From a virus, in the IMG/VR virus record IMGVR_UViG_3300032214_000611, positions 1 through 39,286 of that record: a DNA stretch of 39,286 nt. One strand, given 5' to 3'. Position numbers and translations under genes: made by a program. Shown here piece after piece: positions 15,719 through 23,617 of this stretch; positions within the stretch are counted from its first letter, which is position 1; each line of letters begins with the position of its first letter. The notes under the pieces are model-generated. The model was not told the DNA's origin, ran no database searches, and saw nothing but the letters and a program-made list of their open reading frames with translations.

Positions 15719-17686
15719 CTATTCCTTCCGGTATCGTCGCGTCTCGAAGCCTGCGGCCGACAGGGGTAGGCCGATCGCCCAGCCCGGGTTGGTCGACATC
15801 AGGCCGGCCAGAACTTCGGCCGTGTAGCCGGCATGGTCAGGCACCTCGCACACCAGCTCATCATGCACGCGCAGGACGACAGGATAGTCGTGCTCCTCCG
15901 CCCGGCGCATGCCCGTCATGAAGACGTCGCGTGCGATGGCCTGCACCGCATTCTCGGTCAGCTTGCCGCCGTACGTGTCGAGGGTCTGACACTTGCGCGT
16001 GTACTGGTTGACGCCGCTGTAGGTGATGCGCCCCTCCTCGTCGATCTCCGCGTCGACATAGCACAGGAACCGGCCCGAGGGCAGGCGCATGCGCAGCCAG
16101 CTGCGATCAAAGGCGTCGGCCTTCACGTCGAAGCGCAGCAGGCCGCCGCGCACCTCGGTTACAGTGCCGGGCTTCTCTATCGCCCCCTTGGCTGCGGCCT
16201 CAATGTCGTACCACAGCGATTTGGTCTTCGGATGCTCCTTGCGCCACGCCCAGACGATCTCTTGGATGGCCGTGTCGTCCATCGCCTCGAAGACTGGGCC
16301 GCCCATGACACGGTACGCGCCGACGCCGCCCTGATAGCCTCCGGCGAGTTCTGGGGTCTTGCCCTGCAGCTGTCGCTCCTCCTTGGTCACGTCGGCCGGA
16401 TCCTTGCCGAGGATCTTGCCCGCCGTCACCTTGTACAGGTCGTGCCCTTCGCCGTTATCATACGCCCTGAAGGCCTTGATCTTCCACTCCTCGCCAGCCA
16501 GCCACGCCAGCACGCGGCCCTCGATGTTCGACAGATCGGCGATGACGAGCTTCCTGCGCCGTGGCGCAATCAGGCAGCCGCGCACGGCCATGCTGCAGCG
16601 CTCGCTGACATTGTCCCAGATGAGGTGGTCCGCGTCGGCCTTGAAGGCGCGCACGGTGATGTCCTGCACCTTCTCGTCGAACCAGTCGGGCGTGCGTGGC
16701 AGGTTCTGCGGCTGGAAGATCCGCCCCGCGTCACGCGCCGTGCGCGCCGCGCCCGAGAACTGGATCGTGCCGCGCAGGCGGCCGTCAGACGATACGGCGT
16801 CGATCAGGGCCTTGTACTTCGCTGGGCTGGTCGCAGCGGCCTGCTGGCGCACCTCGAGCAGCTCACGCACCTCCGGGTCCAGATCGCCTCTCAGCAGGCT
16901 CTCTACGGTCCCCTTGGTAAGGTCGGCGAGTTCCATGAAGTGCATGCGGCGCAGGTAATTAACCGTCGCGTTGCGCTGCGTGGCGCTCTTCACCGCGCCG
17001 TCCGTCAGTCTCTCGATACGAGCGGCCAGAGTTCCGAAAGCTCGGTCGAAAGCTCGGAGAGCAGATTGCGCGAGTTCAACGTCGACGGCGATACCACGGT
17101 CGTTAATGTTTTGGTCGTGTCGCCATAGTTCGCGCTCACTTGGAGTATCATTCCATCGAGGCAGACGCCCCAATACGTCTCGCATCGCGTCCACGTCGAG
17201 TGCGGCGTATTCGATGAACTCTTGCCATTCATCCGGGTGGGTCTCCGAGGTAGCCCTACGGACCTTCATATTCTTCGGCTGGGGCTTTGTGAAGCGGTTA
17301 ATGAGGCGCTTGCCCCTTTTGTCCTTGGCCTTGTCCTGCGGCACGCCCAGAGCCTCACAGAGCTGCCCCAGAGAGCCGGGCAGGCCGTGGAGCAGTGCGA
17401 GGACCATCGTGTCGATAATCTTCTCCACGGGCACGTCTACGCCGACGTGGCGCAGCACTGTGCGGTCGAAGGCGCTGTTGTGGATGACGACGCGGTCGGC
17501 GTCGTCGATCGCGGCCTGCAGGGCGTCACGCCAGTGCGGCAGGCGCTCGGTCTCCCAGACGGTCACAGGGTCGTCGTTCGACGCCCACGCGACCAACAGC
17601 ACCTCGGCATCTTCGGCGTAGCGGTGCGCGCCGGCCTTGATACTGGTCGTGCTGAAGGTCTCGAGATCGAGATGTAAAATTTTCAT
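15719..17686 (-). CDS. Family A DNA polymerase with 3'-5' exonuclease
   Basis: 655 residues. The N-terminal DEDDy exonuclease carries D7/E9 (HLDLET), D74 (HNSAFDR) and Y160-x3-D164 (EYAALDVDA). The polymerase domain carries motif A (D384 in IADLSNIEGR), motif B region (R438, K443, Y451 in ERQLQGKTPELAGGYQGG) and motif C (H608-D609-E610 in RVHDELVCEVPD). No 5'-3' nuclease domain is present, as usual for phage replicative enzymes of this group. It replicates the phage genome, presumably with the primase-helicase. The start ATG has AAGGA about 10 bases upstream. Directly upstream is an unusual 166-base spacer with two long hairpins, and downstream a stop/start gap of 2 bases. Confidence 0.95.
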   Translation of the reverse strand: MKILHLDLETFSTTSIKAGAHRYAEDAEVLLVAWASNDDPVTVWETERLPHWRDALQAAIDDADRVVIHNSAFDRTVLRHVGVDVPVEKIIDTMVLALLHGLPGSLGQLCEALGVPQDKAKDKRGKRLINRFTKPQPKNMKVRRATSETHPDEWQEFIEYAALDVDAMRDVLGRLPRWNDTPSERELWRHDQNINDRGIAVDVELAQSALRAFDRAFGTLAARIERLTDGAVKSATQRNATVNYLRRMHFMELADLTKGTVESLLRGDLDPEVRELLEVRQQAAATSPAKYKALIDAVSSDGRLRGTIQFSGAARTARDAGRIFQPQNLPRTPDWFDEKVQDITVRAFKADADHLIWDNVSERCSMAVRGCLIAPRRRKLVIADLSNIEGRVLAWLAGEEWKIKAFRAYDNGEGHDLYKVTAGKILGKDPADVTKEERQLQGKTPELAGGYQGGVGAYRVMGGPVFEAMDDTAIQEIVWAWRKEHPKTKSLWYDIEAAAKGAIEKPGTVTEVRGGLLRFDVKADAFDRSWLRMRLPSGRFLCYVDAEIDEEGRITYSGVNQYTRKCQTLDTYGGKLTENAVQAIARDVFMTGMRRAEEHDYPVVLRVHDELVCEVPDHAGYTAEVLAGLMSTNPGWAIGLPLSAAGFETRRYRKE

Positions 17687-17700
17687 GAGGGCTGATCCTT

Positions 17701-17794
17701 CCTCTCTTTAGGTGAAGGCCGCGAGAAGGATCAGCAACAACCGAAGGAGTACCAGCCTAGGTCGTTAATCTCGCGGCCCTCGCCTAAAGAGAGG
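17701..17794. repeat. Long inverted repeat upstream of polymerase
   Basis: Arms 17701-17726 and 17769-17794 are complementary at 24 of 26 positions and enclose a 42-base loop. The loop holds TCAGCAAC and AGGAGTACC, the early leader signals, but on the plus strand, opposite to all other copies, with no reading frame behind them. Possible roles: RNA structure controlling polymerase expression, replication origin element, or invertible segment. Confidence 0.8.
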
Positions 17795-17797
17795 GTG

Positions 17798-17833
17798 GTG
17801 TCGCTGCGGTCCGAGGGGGGCCCACAGCGACAC
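17798..17833. repeat. Second hairpin in the GapR-polymerase spacer
   Basis: GTGTCGCTGCGG (17798-17809) and CCACAGCGACAC (17822-17833) form 12-base arms with one mismatch around a 12-base loop containing a G-run. It is adjacent to the larger inverted repeat. The 17687-17852 spacer holds no gene that I can support. Confidence 0.7.
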
Positions 17834-17852
17834 GCGTCCTATAGTGTTGGGC

Positions 17853-18092
17853 TTAGATTAAGTCTAGGCCAATCTGCTCGCCGTAGAGGCGAAGCAGGGC
17901 GTTACGGTGGTCGAGATCGTCCTTGCTCATCTTGCGCAGGCGCAAGACTTCGCGGGTGATTTTGACGTCGTAGCCGTTGCTCTTCATCTCGCTGAAGACG
18001 CACTTGATGTCCTCGGCGACGCCCGCCTTCTCCTCCTCAAGACGCTCGATGCGCTCGATGAAGAGGCGGAACTGATCGTTGGCTGTAAGCAT
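17853..18092 (-). CDS. GapR-like (DUF2312) nucleoid protein
   Basis: 79 residues. FRLFIERIERLEEEKAGVAEDIKCVF and NGYDVKITREVLRLRKM match the DUF2312/GapR pattern: an N-terminal helix with IERIERLEEEK, then a long helix ending in an RLRK segment. GapR of Caulobacter binds overtwisted AT-rich DNA ahead of replication and transcription and stimulates type II topoisomerases. A phage copy beside the polymerase suggests supercoil management at phage forks or replacement of host GapR; that is inference. The ATG overlaps the upstream stop (TGATG). The family is essentially alphaproteobacterial, which supports the host assignment. Confidence 0.9.
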   Translation of the reverse strand: MLTANDQFRLFIERIERLEEEKAGVAEDIKCVFSEMKSNGYDVKITREVLRLRKMSKDDLDHRNALLRLYGEQIGLDLI

Positions 18093-18667
18093 CAGAGGAA
18101 GTCCTCTGCGTCCTGCGCCAGATCCGCGAACTCGTTCGCCGATGCCGGGGCCGAACCGCCGCCGAAGTTCTCACCCTTGCCGGTGAGCATGATGCCGCGC
18201 AGCGTGCAGTTGATGCGGCGGCCCCACTTGTTGTCCTGTGCCCAGATCTCGAGCGAGGCGTGGACCACAGCGCCGCTGAACGCCATGCGCTCAATCGCCT
18301 TCTTGTCGTCCACTTCCTGACCGAACTGGTCGACGACCGTCGGGGCGGTCTTGGCGTTGCGCGCCGACAGGTAGTGCGTGCCCTCGAAGCCCTGATAAGG
18401 CTCGCCGGTCTTCTTCGAGCGGTAGACCTTCTTGATGAAGGCGACCTTGCCGTCATCGATCAACATCTTCAGGACTGCGTCGCCTTTGTCCTTCCACTCT
18501 TCTACCGCGACCGCGCGCATGGCGGTCTCGATCTTCTTCTCGGCATCGGAGCCGGGCTCGATCGGGAACTTGGCACCGTAGGCCGGTTCGCCGTCGCCGT
18601 AGGACTGCGGTTCGGCAATCGCGGGGAAGGACATCACGAGGTTCGTAAGTCGTATAATTTCTGCCAT
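18092..18667 (-). CDS. DUF2815 family, putative single-strand DNA-binding protein
   Basis: 191 residues from MAEIIRLTNLVMSFPAIAEP. The pattern (FPAI, AYGAKFPIEPGS, GDAVLKMLIDDGK, FEGTHYLSARNAKTAPTVVD, DNKWGRRINCTLRGIML) is that of DUF2815, an OB-fold-like phage family encoded beside DUF2800 and thought to bind single-stranded DNA. The acidic C-terminus (AQDAEDFL) is typical of ssDNA-binding proteins that recruit partners. I choose ATG 18667; an in-frame TTG two codons earlier is the alternative. Located between the DUF2800 nuclease-like gene and GapR, forming a replication/recombination group. Confidence 0.9.
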   Translation of the reverse strand: MAEIIRLTNLVMSFPAIAEPQSYGDGEPAYGAKFPIEPGSDAEKKIETAMRAVAVEEWKDKGDAVLKMLIDDGKVAFIKKVYRSKKTGEPYQGFEGTHYLSARNAKTAPTVVDQFGQEVDDKKAIERMAFSGAVVHASLEIWAQDNKWGRRINCTLRGIMLTGKGENFGGGSAPASANEFADLAQDAEDFL

Positions 18668-18669
18668 TT

Positions 18670-19932
18670 TCAATTATCCAATTCTGTCTTCTCAGTTATC
18701 ACAAGGTCACGGAAATCATCCGCAACCGAACTTACGGCCAATGCTGGCCGCTTGTCAGTGGCCGGAGCCACAGACGGCTTGCCCTCGCTCTGGGTGACGT
18801 GCGCAAGCACCTTCGCCCATTGCTGCGGGGATCCCTTCAGACGCTTCTCCGCCTCGGTCGGCGAGATCAACATCTTCTTGTACATGTCGGCGTCCTTAAG
18901 TCTAGCCGCCTTCAACGCCTTGGCAGCGTCTTCTTCGTCGGCCCACTTGCGGTTGCCGCGCTTGCCCTGCACGAGCTTGTAGCCCGGCACGTCCTTGCCC
19001 TCGAACAGGCGACGCTCGACCTCCGCGCGGACGGCCTGGCACCAGTCCTCCACCAGACCGACCTTGCTCATGGCGATCGACAGGTAGTTGTCGCCGAAGC
19101 CATCCGACACGTCGACCGGCACAAGGTCACGGAAGTCGTCGATCGTCGCCGCGCCGCTGTTGGCGACGACCTCGGCCATCTCCGCACGTAGGGCTGGGCA
19201 GTCTGCCTTCGCCTTGCAGAAGCGGCACTGCTTCTCGCCGGGTTTGAAGAAAGGCCCGGTCATGTCGTCCCCTACGGTCAGATCGAGGCTCTCCGCCAGA
19301 CGTACAAAGCCAGCGGCAGTGCGGACCTCTACGGCGAACTCCCGCAGTTCTTGCGCCGAGATGACGTGCTCACTGACGTGGTTGAGGCGCGGCATGTGGA
19401 TGACCATGACGATCTCGTCGAAGTCAGCCAGCACCGATGCGTACTCATACGCGCCGAGGGCGTACATCATCGGCTGCGGGTTGTCCTCGGCGTCGACGCG
19501 CACGCCCATGCCATACTTCAGGTCGACGACCGTCAGGCGGCGTGCGCCGGCGTGCATGATGATCGCGTCGGACGTACCCGTCGCGCCATGCTCACCGGTC
19601 AGGTGATCGATCGGCACGGCCTGCTCGACGAGCAGCTCTCCGCCTTCCGCATACTCTCGTACCAGAAGCGTGTAGCTACGCACGTAGTCGCACATGTCTG
19701 CGTCGACGACGAAGCTGTTCTCCCCCACGCGAATAGTCTCGCCCAGATAGTTGCTGGGGTCGAGCCTATCGCGCAGGGCCCAAGAAGCGAGCAGGTGCGC
19801 GGCGGAGCCTTCGTCCGCGTACACACTCGACTTGTCGGGATAGGAAGCCTCAAGGACGATGCTCCCCGGGCACGCCATCCATCGATGTGCGCCCGAGGGG
19901 CTCAGTTTTGCGTGATACTCACCGTCGCCCAT
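18670..19932 (-). CDS. DUF2800 PD-(D/E)XK nuclease-like protein with Fe-S cysteines
   Basis: 420 residues. RecB/Cas4-type features: EGSAAH (41-46), GTSD (119-122), VVDLKYG (135-141) with D137 and K139, and NPQPMMYALGA with Q153. Four cysteines are placed as in Cas4/AddB iron-sulphur nucleases: C21 near the N-terminus, and C236, C239, C245 in KQCRFCKAKADCPAL. The family is paired with DUF2815 in many phages and is expected to act as an exonuclease in phage recombination or replication. The ATG overlaps the upstream stop (TAATG), and it ends 3 bases before the DUF2815 ATG. Confidence 0.9.
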   Translation of the reverse strand: MGDGEYHAKLSPSGAHRWMACPGSIVLEASYPDKSSVYADEGSAAHLLASWALRDRLDPSNYLGETIRVGENSFVVDADMCDYVRSYTLLVREYAEGGELLVEQAVPIDHLTGEHGATGTSDAIIMHAGARRLTVVDLKYGMGVRVDAEDNPQPMMYALGAYEYASVLADFDEIVMVIHMPRLNHVSEHVISAQELREFAVEVRTAAGFVRLAESLDLTVGDDMTGPFFKPGEKQCRFCKAKADCPALRAEMAEVVANSGAATIDDFRDLVPVDVSDGFGDNYLSIAMSKVGLVEDWCQAVRAEVERRLFEGKDVPGYKLVQGKRGNRKWADEEDAAKALKAARLKDADMYKKMLISPTEAEKRLKGSPQQWAKVLAHVTQSEGKPSVAPATDKRPALAVSSVADDFRDLVITEKTELDN

Positions 19933-20321
19933 TACGCGTCCTTCAGGGCGGCGATCAGCTCAGGCCAGAGCTTCTCGTCAAGCTGTGAGGCCTTGGCCAC
20001 GCCGAACTGGCTTAGGATACCGCTGACGACGTCCCTGCCCTTGACGGCCAAGGTTTCGAGGACGAGGGCGGCGACGTCCTTGTCGAAGTCGAGGGTGGCT
20101 GTCTCGGGTTCGGGGGTCGGCTCAGGCTCGGGCGCGGCTGCCTCGGGCTCAGGCGCGGCCGCTACCGGCTCAGGTGCAGGTTCGGCCGCCTTGGCCTTGC
20201 GTGCCGGAGCCTTGGCCACTGGGGCCTCGGCCTGCGTCACTTGGAACTGGGCCGCGAGGGCCAGCACCTTGCCAGCCAGTTCGGACAGGCTGTCGGCCGT
20301 CACTTCTATTTTGTACGCCAT
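19932..20321 (-). CDS. Two-part early protein with Ala/Pro/Glu linker
   Basis: 129 residues: a short N-terminal helix (MAYKIEVTADSLSELAGKVL), a linker of AP/EP repeats (about residues 30-75) and a C-terminal helical domain (DKDVAALVLETLAVKGRDVV, ILSQFGVAKASQLDEKLWPEL). The C-terminal pattern resembles small phage proteins next to DUF2800/DUF2815 genes that are sometimes mislabelled as rRNA biogenesis proteins. Its role is unknown; proximity suggests an accessory of the recombination pair. It overlaps the upstream coiled-coil gene by 16 bases and the downstream ATG by one. Confidence 0.75.
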   Translation of the reverse strand: MAYKIEVTADSLSELAGKVLALAAQFQVTQAEAPVAKAPARKAKAAEPAPEPVAAAPEPEAAAPEPEPTPEPETATLDFDKDVAALVLETLAVKGRDVVSGILSQFGVAKASQLDEKLWPELIAALKDA

Positions 20322-20599
20322 TCTTCTATCTCCTTTGTCAGTTCTTCAATTTGCCATTCGAGCTTCATGAGGTCGTTGTCGGCGCGGTAAAGTTTGTCGT
20401 CGAGCTGGTTCGCCTGACGTTCGAACTCGGCGGCGCGTTCGCGCTGCTCTTCAATCTCCGCCTCATACTCTGCCGAGGATGCCTCTAGGCGCTCGGCCAA
20501 CACGATGGCAAGTTCGACGGTCGGGTCGTTATACGCGCGGCGGATCAGCTCGATGTCTTCGAGCTGCCGCAGGAAGTTGCGGTCGTTCAGAAGTTCCAT
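20306..20599 (-). CDS. Coiled-coil protein
   Basis: 97 residues, MELLNDRNFLRQLEDIELIRR followed by an almost continuous heptad region (residues about 30-95: AEYEAEIEEQRERAAEFERQ, DNDLMKLEWQIEELTKEIE). No catalytic motif. The start lies within the last codons of the upstream 59-residue gene, and its end overlaps the next gene. Likely a small scaffold or partner-binding protein; function unknown. Confidence 0.72.
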   Translation of the reverse strand: MELLNDRNFLRQLEDIELIRRAYNDPTVELAIVLAERLEASSAEYEAEIEEQRERAAEFERQANQLDDKLYRADNDLMKLEWQIEELTKEIEEWRTK

Positions 20600-20766
20600 G
20601 GTTGAGCCTTATACTGCTTGGCAAGGGCACGCGCCTCGCGCTTGCCGGTTACCCTGAAAGAGATGACGTGCGTGCGGTGCCCGTCGACGATGCGGTTGAG
20701 GTCCAGCACAGGGGAACGACTGGCGCTCCCCTGTGTGTATTCGGCGGCAAGTACGTTACAGATCAT
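20587..20766 (-). CDS. Small early protein, 59 residues
   Basis: MICNVLAAEYTQGSASRSPV, then LDLNRIVDGHRTHVISFRVT and a basic tail GKREARALAKQYKAQPWNF. It fills an otherwise empty slot between two coding genes, has a G-rich ribosome site (GGGGGGTG) 3 bases from ATG, and overlaps the next start by 13 bases. The mixed strand-helix pattern suggests a real small domain. No family recognised. Confidence 0.65.
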   Translation of the reverse strand: MICNVLAAEYTQGSASRSPVLDLNRIVDGHRTHVISFRVTGKREARALAKQYKAQPWNF

Positions 20767-20778
20767 AGCACCCCCCTG

Positions 20779-21093
20779 TTACGACTTGCGCGCCGAAACG
20801 CGGACCGACGTGCTGCCGCGCGTCGTCTTCTGGTTCTTGGAGAACCAGCGGCCGTCGACGCCAAGCTCACGCAGCTTGGCCTCTGCAGCCTTCGGGTCGA
20901 GCGACTGGCGATCGGCCGTGGTCGACACGGCTGCGCGGTAGTTGCTGCCCTCGATGACCTTGTCACCGGTGTTGATGAGCAGGGCGACGAGGTTGGCCTC
21001 GACCTGCTTGAGTTCGGCGATCTGCGCCTTGATGTCGCCCAAGCGGTCGACGACCGAGCCGGCCAGATCGATGGTGTTTGCGTTGGTAGCCAT
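20779..21093 (-). CDS. Conserved small phage protein
   Basis: 104 residues from MATNANTIDLAGSVVDRLGD. The N-terminal half is a coiled coil (DIKAQIAELKQVEANLVALL), followed by EGSNYRAAVSTTADRQSLD and a basic C-terminus (KTTRGSTSVRVSARKS). This layout is common among small early phage proteins of unknown function. The start follows AGGAGTACC and is preceded by the repeated early promoter, which argues against the longer in-frame extension. First gene of the transcript that runs toward DUF2800, GapR and polymerase, so it may be replication-linked. Confidence 0.85.
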   Translation of the reverse strand: MATNANTIDLAGSVVDRLGDIKAQIAELKQVEANLVALLINTGDKVIEGSNYRAAVSTTADRQSLDPKAAEAKLRELGVDGRWFSKNQKTTRGSTSVRVSARKS

Positions 21094-21113
21094 TTGGTAC
21101 TCCTGTCTTTCGT

Positions 21114-21157
21114 GTTGCTGACACACGTCATATAGGGACTGCAATTTTAGATTGCAA
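21114..21157 (-). promoter_or_regulatory. Repeated early promoter module, copy B
   Basis: Minus strand: -35 TTGCAA (21152-21157), 17 bases, -10 TATATG (21129-21134), 7 bases, TCAGCAAC (21114-21121). A second box TTGCAG is 13 bases inside the first. It sits just behind the primase-helicase stop and drives the conserved 104-residue gene and the replication genes beyond it. Confidence 0.7.
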
Positions 21158-21165
21158 TACCCTTT

Positions 21166-23202
21166 TTACTCAAAAAAGAAAATTTTTCCGTTCTCCATTT
21201 TAAGGGGCCCGTCCTTCTCGCGGCTGAGGCTGTGTATCGCCCGCACCAGCGACTGCCGTCGGATGTCGCGCTTGCCCGGTTCGGGCTCCGGCAGATCGGC
21301 GACGGCCTTGTCGATAAGCTCGTGCGCCGGGACGACGCTGCGGTCGTCGAACAGGGTCATGACCTCGAGGACGTGGTTCTCCATGCGCCCGCGCTTCTTG
21401 ACGCCCTTGCGATCATCCGCGTCCTCTTTGCGCTTCACGCCCTCGGCTGGGACTGCGACGCAGCTGGTCACGGGGTCGCCGTCTAGGTCGATGCCCAGAT
21501 CGATGACTTCGAGCTTCAGGCCCCAGCGCAGGCCGTCCTCGCCATCCTTCATCTTCTCGATGACGATCTCGCGCTCGCCGCTCTCGTGACGCAGCACTTC
21601 GATCTGGACGTCGGCGGCGGCCTTCAGGCCAGACCAGCCGCGCGAACCCTTGCTGAGATCCTTGCCTGCGTGGTGGACGACAAGGTTCATGGCCTCCGTC
21701 GCGTCGTGCAGCAGGTTGATGTTGCCGAGCGCGCGGCCCATGTCCTCGGACGTGTTCTCGTTCGCGCCGGGCGTGACCTGCGCCAGCGTGTCGATGATAA
21801 TCAGATCGATGTCCACGCCGAGGTTCTTGATCTCGGCCAGCACTTCGGAGATGTCGTCCGCGTCGAGGAAATTAGGCGCGGCCGTTATGACGTGCAGATT
21901 GGCCACCTCGCGCAGGTCGAAGCCGTAGTGCTGCGCATAGGCCTCGGCGCGCTTGCCGATCCCGCTGCCACCCTCTGCGGCGATGATCACGACGTTGCCC
22001 TTGCCCGTGCGTCTCTCACGCCACGCGACGCCGCGCGCGATTGAGAAGGCCAGATCCAGAGCCACGAAGGTCTTGCCACTGCCCGACGCGCCGAACAGGA
22101 CGCCCAGACGCGCCTTGGGCAGCACGCCCTTGATGAGCCACGACATGGGCGGGCGCTGGGTGAGGTCGTATATCGGCACTGGGCCGAAGCGGCCTAAACT
22201 CTTTTTCGGCAGGTCAGCCATGATCGCCTCGGCCTTGGCGAGCACTTCTTTGCGGCTACCTGCCTCGGAAGGGCGGGCTCCGGCATCCTTGGCCATCTTG
22301 ATGACGGACGCCATGGTCACCTGCCGCCGGCGCTGCCCTGCGCGACGCTCGAAGCTATCCCAATGCGTGCGCAGGCCTTCGGTGCTGGGGTAGGAGTACC
22401 CGCCCGAGGACCACTCGTCCCACAGCTCGAAGCCGGTGTCGTCACCGTCTGTCTCGTGGTGCAGGGCCATGCCGACGCGGATCCAGTCGTCCCGGCCCAT
22501 GTCGGCGTCGAGCGCAGACAGCAGCTCCTCCATCTGCTCGACCGACAGGCCGAGCCGTGGCTCGCGGCCGAGCATAAAGTCTTCGGGGTCGACCTCGGCC
22601 TGCGGCTGGGCGCAACCGAAGCGTTTTTCGGATAGGTTGCGCACATCGTCGCCCGCAGGCGCGATGTAGTTCGGCCCGACCACTAGGTCTGACACGGGCA
22701 GGATGTTGCCGGTGAAGGTCACGAAGCCCGAGGAGCTGAAGGTCTCGAAGCCGTACTGGTCTTCGGTCGCCTTGCTCTTGCGGTTGCCCAGATCGCCCTT
22801 CAGGGCGGCCCTGATGCCCTTCCCGCTCGGGCTGTACTCGGCATAGGTGCGGCCGACGATCTGCTCGATCTCGGTCGGCAGAGAGCCGTCGACGCCAACG
22901 CAGTTGTCGAAGTCGAGGAAGGTGTAGCCGCAGCCCGGCAGCGGTGCGAAGCCCACGCCGTCATAGCCCATGCGCACAGCGGCATCGCGCGCTGCGACGA
23001 AGGTGGTCAGGCGTGCCCGGTCGACCGAGCCGCCTTGCTGGCCGTGCCTCCGGCTGCCGTCGGCCCAATAGGGCACCTTGCGCGGCTTCGGCTCGTCCTC
23101 ATACTGCTCGAAGCGCCAGATCAGCCACGACGATAGCTCGCGCAGCTCCTCTGGCACCTCGACCGCAGTGAGGTGGGGCGTAATCGCCCTGACGTTGTTC
23201 AT
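21166..23202 (-). CDS. Primase-helicase (AEP-like primase, PriCT-like, RepA-type ATPase)
   Basis: 678 residues from MNNVRAITPHL, chosen for its GGAGGA site. The N-terminal primase-polymerase-like domain has the acidic pair in FLDFDN (D97, D99) and YSPSGKGIR (123-131), where many relatives have His in place of R131. A PriCT-like segment follows (WIRVGMALHHETDG, FELWDEWSSGG; 240-268). A RepA/DnaB-like AAA ATPase has Walker A GASGSGKT (371-378) and Walker B DLIIIDT (466-472). The C-terminal ~76 residues (RGRMENHVL, GKRDIRR, SLSREKDGPLK) form a separate winged-helix-like module that is also present in the plus-strand gene at 30214. It likely primes and unwinds at the phage fork. Confidence 0.9.
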   Translation of the reverse strand: MNNVRAITPHLTAVEVPEELRELSSWLIWRFEQYEDEPKPRKVPYWADGSRRHGQQGGSVDRARLTTFVAARDAAVRMGYDGVGFAPLPGCGYTFLDFDNCVGVDGSLPTEIEQIVGRTYAEYSPSGKGIRAALKGDLGNRKSKATEDQYGFETFSSSGFVTFTGNILPVSDLVVGPNYIAPAGDDVRNLSEKRFGCAQPQAEVDPEDFMLGREPRLGLSVEQMEELLSALDADMGRDDWIRVGMALHHETDGDDTGFELWDEWSSGGYSYPSTEGLRTHWDSFERRAGQRRRQVTMASVIKMAKDAGARPSEAGSRKEVLAKAEAIMADLPKKSLGRFGPVPIYDLTQRPPMSWLIKGVLPKARLGVLFGASGSGKTFVALDLAFSIARGVAWRERRTGKGNVVIIAAEGGSGIGKRAEAYAQHYGFDLREVANLHVITAAPNFLDADDISEVLAEIKNLGVDIDLIIIDTLAQVTPGANENTSEDMGRALGNINLLHDATEAMNLVVHHAGKDLSKGSRGWSGLKAAADVQIEVLRHESGEREIVIEKMKDGEDGLRWGLKLEVIDLGIDLDGDPVTSCVAVPAEGVKRKEDADDRKGVKKRGRMENHVLEVMTLFDDRSVVPAHELIDKAVADLPEPEPGKRDIRRQSLVRAIHSLSREKDGPLKMENGKIFFFE

Positions 23203-23213
23203 GTCGTCCTCCA

Positions 23214-23444
23214 CTAGCCTGCGCTGTGCATGGCGGTCAGCAGCTGGGCGATGTCCGACCGGACCATGGTCTTGTGGTCGACGCCATACTTGTTCTGGAT
23301 GATGAGGGCGCGGTCCATCGGCACGTACCCGCGCTTCTTCCACTGGTAGATGACTTGGTGCGACACGCCCATGTCCTGCGCGAAGGCGATGATGCCTCCG
23401 TTGTCGCGGATGGCGGCGTTCAGGATCTCGATCTGCGGTGTCAC
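23214..23444 (-). CDS. Cro/YdaS-like HTH regulator
   Basis: 76 residues from a GTG that overlaps the upstream stop as GTGA. AAIRDNGGIIAFAQDMGVSH, QVIYQWKKRGYVPMDRALII and QNKYGVDHKTM fit the Cro/YdaS helix-turn-helix pattern (helix, AxxMGVSHQxIYQWKKRG turn and recognition helix, then xxP-x-RA). It probably binds operator DNA as a dimer. No integrase or second repressor is visible, so a lysogeny switch is not supported; control of early promoters is more likely. Ends 12 bases before the primase-helicase start. Confidence 0.85.
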   Translation of the reverse strand: MTPQIEILNAAIRDNGGIIAFAQDMGVSHQVIYQWKKRGYVPMDRALIIQNKYGVDHKTMVRSDIAQLLTAMHSAG

Positions 23445-23617
23445 TGCGCCGCCCTCACTTCTTGGCGGAAGCGTTCCTCGCTGATGCCCCAGACACGTTC
23501 CTCGGCCATGAAGCGGGCGCGCAGGGTGCGCAGGTTGTTGTCGATCTCGTGCTTGCGGCGCTCGAGCTTGTCGCGCTCGTTGAATAGGCGCTGGGCCTCC
23601 TTGGTAATGTCACTCAT
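23441..23617 (-). CDS. Small charged helical protein, 58 residues
   Basis: MSDITKEAQRLFNERDKLER, then a coiled-coil-like stretch and EERVWGISEERFRQEVRAAQ. It exactly fills the space between two genes, overlapping the upstream stop region and the downstream GTG (GTGA). Heptad spacing suggests a dimerising helix. Function unknown. Confidence 0.65.
   Translation of the reverse strand: MSDITKEAQRLFNERDKLERRKHEIDNNLRTLRARFMAEERVWGISEERFRQEVRAAQ

Noticed and set aside
15833-17128. Long open frame on the plus strand (431 codons)
   Set aside because: Fully antisense to DNA polymerase, whose motifs are intact; composition is that of a shadow frame in GC-rich DNA.
17701-17833. tRNA or other known structured RNA in the polymerase leader
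   Set aside because: Strong hairpins, but no cloverleaf, anticodon arm or known riboswitch pattern that I can recognise.
23214-23444. Lysogeny switch based on the Cro-like protein
   Set aside because: No integrase, attachment site, or second divergent repressor is visible in the window; genes outside cannot be excluded.
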